Shown here one piece after another: positions 58,993-64,000 of a stretch of 64,000 nucleotides of DNA. The translations under genes and the position numbers were made by a program. The stretch comes from Schistocephalus solidus (Eukaryota; Platyhelminthes; Cestoda; Diphyllobothriidea; Diphyllobothriidae), in the NCBI GenBank assembly GCA_017591395.1, contig WEDG01000383.1:1-64000 (forward strand), in the 5' to 3' direction. How positions within the stretch are numbered: position 1 is the first letter of the stretch; each line of letters opens with the position of its first letter. The notes under the pieces were generated by a model. It was given only the letters and a program-made list of their open reading frames with translations, was not told the origin of the DNA and searched no databases.

Positions 58993-59264
58993 AAGTGGGG
59001 AGACGCCTAGGAACTGGAAAAACCTCGAAATATGGGCTTAGAAATAACGCCTCTGGTCAAGCCAAAATGAAGCCATCGGAATAGTAATCTATTTAATATC
59101 TGCAAAAGGTGTCGTAGCCAATATACGTTATCAGTTGGCTGGATAGATTTCCTCGTGATTGGACTGCTTTCGACTCCAGAAACAGTCGGGTTTTCAATTA
59201 ACCAAACTTAAATGCATGAGGTAGGGATGTAAGGTCCTGCCGTTATATTACTTTCATCCCAACA

Positions 59265-59450
59265 GATTAACATTACCGACAAGGACAAAGAGAGACCGGG
59301 GTTGCTATTTCTGGCTTACCTGTTATCGTGTGCCAGCCTTAAACTACTTAGAGACCAAAGAGATCGGAACTTTGAATATGGGTTCAATTTGCCATTGAGC
59401 CCTGTGCTCTACCAGCTGAGTCCCGGGCTCATGCTCTGTTGACTTTGATC
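59265..59450 (-). mobile_element. SINE-B-like, minus sense, degraded
   Basis: ACCGACAAGGACAAAGAGAGACCGGGG, TATTTCTGGCTTACC and a minus-sense tRNA-like box A (GGACTCAGCTGGTAGAGCAC). Box B is poor. The head differs from the other SINE-B copies. Confidence 0.65.
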
Positions 59451-60790
59451 TGGACTGCCTAATGCCACGTGTAAGTGCACTTCAAAGATACAACGGGATA
59501 GGAGCACCCCAGTTTGTTTTGAATCTCAAATTTAGGGTCCCTCCAGTCGATCGGATAACGATGAGCAACCTGTACCCATGAGCGCCTTAGATCAGAATTC
59601 GATGACCAGATGGCACGTCTGCCTTCACTTCTTTCATCTGGCTAACTTGATGAACGCAACGCCCACACGAGTTTAGGTACGCTTCCGATCCAAAGTTGGT
59701 GACTGGAGGGTTCGTGGACCAGCATGGTACAGATAAAAATGCAATCCAGGATGAACTGGAGAGTGTTTAGGAAATTGATGAGATGCCATTGGCAAACCGT
59801 GGATTTCTAAATGTCCAACTCGATAGATTTTGTGAGGACAAAAATCCTACATGACTCACATCAAAGGTCAATCAAAAGCTACTCTTCGAATTAGCTGAAA
59901 CGGTAAAAAAATCCCAAGGAGATCACAAAATCAAAACAGAACTTTTCCTTTTCGGCGGAGTTTGCAAATATTTCAGACTCTTATCGCTGATCAGCTGATC
60001 GTCACGATCCGAAGTTGTAGTGAAAAATGGCTGATACACATCATTTTTCAGTTGTTGAATGACCCTGTTCTCTGCGGTCCTTCGTCTAGTTATAGTCTCA
60101 TTCGCGAATCATTCTTCAAAGTCACTTTATAGGCTAACTTAGAACTTATCATTATGCTACGCAAGCTGATGTCTCTGTGATGCCTAATTTTGAAGAACGA
60201 TAAATTAGAAATCTATTCACTTACCGCTTTTACCAGGATATCTAACAGTAGTCCATCACTTGTTATTAAAACCCTCCTCGTTTCTGTAGATGCTGTTCTT
60301 ACATCAGCTATCACTAATTCTTGTAGTCGGACAGCCCTCTCTAAATCTCTACGGACTGATTAGTTGTGATTGTGTGTAAGTGTACAGGACAACCAGCGCT
60401 GTCAAAGAAAATAGGCCTAACACGCATTTCAGAAAGTGGTTCGATAGCCGGAAAGATAAGCATATTTTCCCATTTTTCTGACTCGCGCACCAGCTTCTTC
60501 TCAAAACAAGGAAGAGTTTTCAAATTTCCTGTCTCTGTAGACTGAGCTGATTGCTTTGCAGGACAAACATCCGCGTGTACAGCCGTGTTGTTATCTAAGC
60601 CCCAAAAAGTAAGCCTAGCAAATGAAAATTTCTATCAGTCAACTGGCGCCGATTCCTGCTTTGAAAAGAAAGACAGTTGTAAGACATGTGAATAGTTTGC
60701 ATAGTGTCACCTCAAGAGAAATATTGAAAGTCTAAATACTGTCTTTGACGTTTGACCTGACCTTTATACTACAGCTCAGATGACCTGCTT

Positions 60791-60889
60791 AGTGATTTAC
60801 AGCATATTAATTTAATTTAGTGATTTAATTTAGTGATATTAATTTAGTGATATTTATTTAGTGATTTACAGAATATTAATTAAGTGCAG
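60791..60889. repeat. AT-rich tandem repeat (TTTAGTGAT-type units)
   Basis: TTTAGTGATTTAA/TTTAGTGATATTAA units repeat four to five times between two AGTGATTTACAG(C/A)ATATTAATT blocks. Confidence 0.85.
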
Positions 60890-60934
60890 CTAGTAGTCCT
60901 CTGGTGAGTCTAGCTTGATCACTTTGAATTTCCT

Positions 60935-61135
60935 GTGAAGACAGTCAGCTTACATTATCAGAATCGGTGGATTCCGTACTTTCCAGTAGGTTGGGCATGC
61001 AAAGCGACCCAAGTGGAATTAAACTCACGGCTCCCGGTGGGACCTCGTAGCTCAGGTAGCTAGGACGTTGGCTGTACTGAAGCTTTCCCCTTGCTGTCGT
61101 AGGTTCGAATCCGACAACGGTCACCGGGTTTTCTA
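60935..61135 (+). mobile_element. SINE-A, plus sense
   Basis: Leader CAGTCAGCTTACATTATCAGAATCGG, AATTAAACTCACGGCTCCC, box A TAGCTCAGGTAGCTAGGACG and box B GTAGGTTCGAATCC. Closely follows the tandem pair at 55.3-55.8 kb. Confidence 0.9.
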
Positions 61136-61571
61136 CTCTGAATTTACAGAGTAGTCAGTTCGGAACTTAAACCCCTACTTCGTACGTGGCTAATTAGCAC
61201 TGTAAGCAAACTGTATATTAATTTGCAGTGTAAGGTTAAAGAGGGTGTAATGTAGGAGAACACATTGAACGTCTAAAATGGTTTGAGCCCATCTGACATT
61301 GCGTGGGTAAATAGCATGTTGAGACGACAAATTCCCCAAAGGGAAAGATGGCAGCTCCATGGTCCCAGGTGCATGCCGCCACGTATGAATTAAGTCTAGT
61401 TAAAAAAATGGCGTTACACAATAATTGTGTTGAATCAAGTAGAATTTACTAGGCAAGGATTCAAACAGAAACTAACTAGAGAACACGCGGAAGGCACCGT
61501 TTGTCCAAATTCACAGGCTATCGGCATCAAAGAATAGCATTTTCAGTATTTGCGCGCTGAAAAACGCTCCC

Positions 61572-61578
<7 letters not shown>

Positions 61579-61624
<46 letters not shown>
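61579..61624. repeat. (CT)n microsatellite
   Basis: About 23 CT units. Confidence 0.98.
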
Positions 61625-61626
<2 letters not shown>

Positions 61627-62054
61627 GGCTGTTATTGAACGCAAGGCAGCATAAACGCGGTTCGGTGCCAGGACGAGTGTGCAGTTGAAACGAAGCGGAA
61701 ATGAACCAAACAGGAGCTGCTAGCTTACTCCACCAACTCAAATTAATTCGAGTTTATGCAAAGTTGCTGAGTCGCGGGCGAGAGTGAAGTACCGAGAGGG
61801 GCGCCGGGTCCTATTCATTTCCGGCAACGGCCGATAGGGACCATGAAGCCCAACTGACTCTGCGAACATGGAAGGCCAGGTGAGGAGGAAGAGGACGATG
61901 AGACACAGCAATCACAACGAGCTAGCAGCAGCGACAGTAGTAGCCACTGGAGGACGTGAGGGTAAGATTCCGGAAGTGGGTGGGGGGAAAGAAGGTCGTG
62001 GGAATGCAAAATACCCAAGCAGCAACTGAGCGAGACGGAAAAGATACACACACA

Positions 62055-62890
62055 CACGACAGTTCGACCGTCGTAGTCCGACGATGTCCACCGTATGCTC
62101 CATGGGTAAGTGGAGCAGGGACGGTGACTTGCGCGTGATTTAGTTTAAAGTGATTGTAGACTTGCGCTGCATCTACCGCACTCTCTCCTCCTCCCCCACC
62201 TGAGCCCGGTGTCAAGACAGAGTCAAGAAGACCGGAGGCGGGAGAGGACGAAGGTGGCTGGCGCAGTCGGAGCCGCCCCTGGGCGTACCACCACACCTGG
62301 CTCGGATCCCACAGAGTGAGAGTGCCATAAAGGCCACATTAAGAAGGAGCCATTGCAGCCTGACTCTCAGTCCGCCAGTCAGCCACTTCACACAAAACAC
62401 ACATTGGGCTGACTACGCGGTCCGAGTTATTCCGTCAGTTGGCAACCTTCCAAGCCACGGCTTTTAGCGCACCGTGATAGTTACAAGCGCGTCAGCTTGT
62501 TTATAGTGAGGAAAATGCGCTGAGCTCTCGACCTCACTCTCTCCCCCAACCCCAAAATCAGACCACTGTCCGAGCCTGATGTGGGAGTGGGCGCATTGGC
62601 TGACGGATCGGCGTACCCGTCTTCGCGCGCCATAGCACGACCTGGCCCCCATAACGCACACACCAGGATTCACTAACTCAGGGGATATGGAGGAGCCATC
62701 GCCGGCTGACTCCCAGTCCACTGGTCAGCCACTCGACACACACAACACATACACTGAGCCGACGTCGTGGTCTGCGTAAGCGTCAGATTGGCAGTTTTCA
62801 GCCACGGTTTCTAGGAAACCGTGATATACTCCAGGTACATGGTGATTATGAAGGTAAAGATAGTGTGTTCAGATGTAGCTAAGCCTCCGG
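62055..62890 (-). repeat. Retroelement 3' tail, copy 2
   Basis: Colinear with 3205-3972, including the CACACACA boundary, the AGTTCGACCGTCG end and the CACATTAAGAAGGAGCCATTGCAGCC block. Its terminal stem (CGTCG/CGACG, 62069-62083) has the loop TAGTC on the + strand where the other copy has ATTT. Confidence 0.88.
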
Positions 62891-62894
62891 TGGT

Positions 62895-63998
62895 TTACCG
62901 CAGGTTTTTGAGAATGTGCATGTGACCGAAAAGGCCCATGCGATGAGTGAATGCACGAGGACAGTGAGGGCAGTGGAGGCGGCGATCTCTGCTGTGTGTT
63001 GAAGCTCCAGGCACTGGTTCACCAGTCTCTGTACGATAGATTCGCAAGTGACCGACCAGGCCAATGCGTGAGGTGAATGTGCGGTTGCAATGAGGACAGT
63101 TTAGGAGAGAGTCCCCATCGCTGATGGTGGTAGTGGTGGTGACAGTGGTGGTTGTGGGGGTAACACGTGCTGAGCATTGTGATGCGGTCTCGATGATGGT
63201 GGGACTAGTGGAATTGATGCCAGGGATGAGGGTGGAGGAGTCCGAAGGAGGGTTGACAGAAGTAGACGTAGAATTTTGAATTGTCGGATTGTTGATGTAT
63301 TGCTTCCGAAGATGTCCGACTAGTCCGATTCGCGCGCGGAAGGTGCGGTGACAGCGCGGGCATGTTGGAAGGGCCTGGGCATTGGCGATGTTGATCCGAG
63401 GCGCTGGTGACTTTCGTGCCGCTCTTTTGGTCTTGGCAGCGGCGATCCTGTTGGCTTCGTAGATTGCTGCCCCTGTCTTCACTTTTCTCCTCCAAGCCAA
63501 TCGATTTCGGGCAAGGTCCTCCCAGGACTCCGGATTGATCTGCAATTGCTTCAGGGAGGTCTTCAGAGTGTCTTTGTAGCATCGTACTTGACCCCCTTGT
63601 CGATGAGAACCCATGGCGAGATCTCCATAGAAGAGTCGTTTGGGTAGCCTTTCGTCATCCATCCGCACAAGGTGACCGCTCCAGCGCAGTTGCAGTTGTT
63701 TCGACTGAGCGAAAATGCTGAGAATGCCTGTTCGTTCCAGCAGTTCCGTGTCCGGTATCCTGTCTTGCCAACTCAGCTTTAGTATTCTGCGGAGACAGCT
63801 GAGGTGGAATTGGTTGAGCTTTCGTGCCTGCCTTTGGTAGATTGTCCACGTCTCCGCTCCATACAGCAGCGTTGGCAATATGACAGCTTTGTACATCTTG
63901 AGTTTGGTTCTGAGGTGGAGACCATGTCGATTCCAGACCACATTTTGCATGCGTCCAAAGGCTTGGCTGGCTTTAGCGATCCGATGGGCGATCTCATC
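62895..63998 (-). CDS. Retroelement polyprotein C-terminus (RT end plus zinc fingers), open to window end
   Basis: One uninterrupted frame from the window edge to a stop at 62895-62897, at least 367 codons. From the Met at 63950: RT C-terminal part ([19 protein letters not shown], residues 19-37), connection region ([20 protein letters not shown], 90-109), a basic [11 protein letters not shown] segment (170-180), and finger blocks starting C197-C200-H213, C285-C288-H301 and C327-C330-H343. A Thr-rich linker lies between the first two. The usual fourth zinc ligand is replaced (Tyr218-region, Tyr305). The lack of stops makes this the youngest copy in the window; the endonuclease and most of the RT lie outside it. 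Confidence 0.9.
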   Translation of the reverse strand, partial: DEIAHRIAKASQAFGRMQNVVWNRHGLHLRTKLKMYKAVILPTLLYGAETWTIYQRQARKLNQFHLSCLRRILKLSWQDRIPDTELLERTGILSIFAQSKQLQLRWSGHLVRMDDERLPKRLFYGDLAMGSHRQGGQVRCYKDTLKTSLKQLQINPESWEDLARNRLAWRRKVKTGAAIYEANRIAAAKTKRAARKSPAPRINIANAQALPTCPRCHRTFRARIGLVGHLRKQYINNPTIQNSTSTSVNPPSDSSTLIPGINSTSPTIIETASQCSARVTPTTTTVTTTTTISDGDSLLNCPHCNRTFTSRIGLVGHLRIYRTETGEPVPGASTHSRDRRLHCPHCPRAFTHRMGLFGHMHILKNLR

Positions 63999-64000
63999 GT

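Larger units (their letters stand above)
52861..62050 (+). other. Sequence downstream of the last recognised Pax exon
   Basis: Begins as an intron (GTAAGT). No homeodomain, PST-rich transactivation sequence or polyadenylation context for Pax was recognised up to the window end. 53400-54370, 54510-55320, 57300-58490 and 59460-60780 contain nothing I can support. Confidence 0.6.

Noticed and set aside
1..64000. CRISPR array or bacterial-type operon
   Set aside because: No regularly spaced repeats with unique spacers. Spliceosomal introns, SINEs and non-LTR elements show a eukaryotic nuclear sequence.

Overview
The window looks like flatworm nuclear DNA, most likely from a tapeworm with a large repeat-rich genome (diphyllobothriidean type). 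That assignment is an inference from the repeat families: an endonuclease-reverse transcriptase retroelement with a zinc-finger C-terminus, Penelope-like GIY-YIG remnants and tRNA-derived SINEs. It was not tested by a search.

The one host gene I can support is a Pax2/5/8-type paired-box transcription factor on the + strand, spread over about 35 kb. A proline/alanine-rich first coding exon (17425-18223) is separated by a 17.4 kb intron from exon 2 (35646-35811), which encodes the PAI half of the paired domain. A 15.2 kb intron follows, then exon 3 (51043-51256) with the RED half, and a long exon 4 (about 51471-52860) that holds the octapeptide. Splice phases agree throughout (799+166+214+1390 nt). 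Exon 4 ends on a GTAAGT donor in phase 1, so the 3' end of the gene lies outside what I can see. No homeodomain was recognised in the window.

The rest is mostly repeats. 0-8.4 kb: degenerate and near-full-length copies of one non-LTR retroelement, in both orientations, each with a shared ~750 bp 3' tail. 8.4-16.8 kb: quiet DNA with tRNA-derived SINE-A copies and, just upstream of Pax exon 1, a striking 49 bp-arm hairpin. Intron 1: a MITE-like repeat with a telomere-like core, retroelement tail fragments at 20.2-23.8 kb, a pure AGG tract, a GC-rich island, a reverse-transcriptase remnant and a Penelope-like GIY-YIG remnant. Intron 2: a second telomere-like repeat, a heat-shock-element-like array, a decayed Gypsy-type gag with its LTR, SINE-B copies arranged as an inverted dimer, a candidate alternative Pax exon at 42969-43228, and another retroelement copy. 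Downstream of exon 4: a third MITE-like copy, two SINE-A copies in tandem, another reverse-transcriptase remnant, an unexplained GC-rich block, and at the right edge a young retroelement copy whose reading frame is open to the window end.

Functionally, Pax2/5/8 is the only regulatory gene visible. Its introns are the landing ground for everything else, and the points most worth checking there are the candidate alternative exon, the hairpin and the GC-rich islands.
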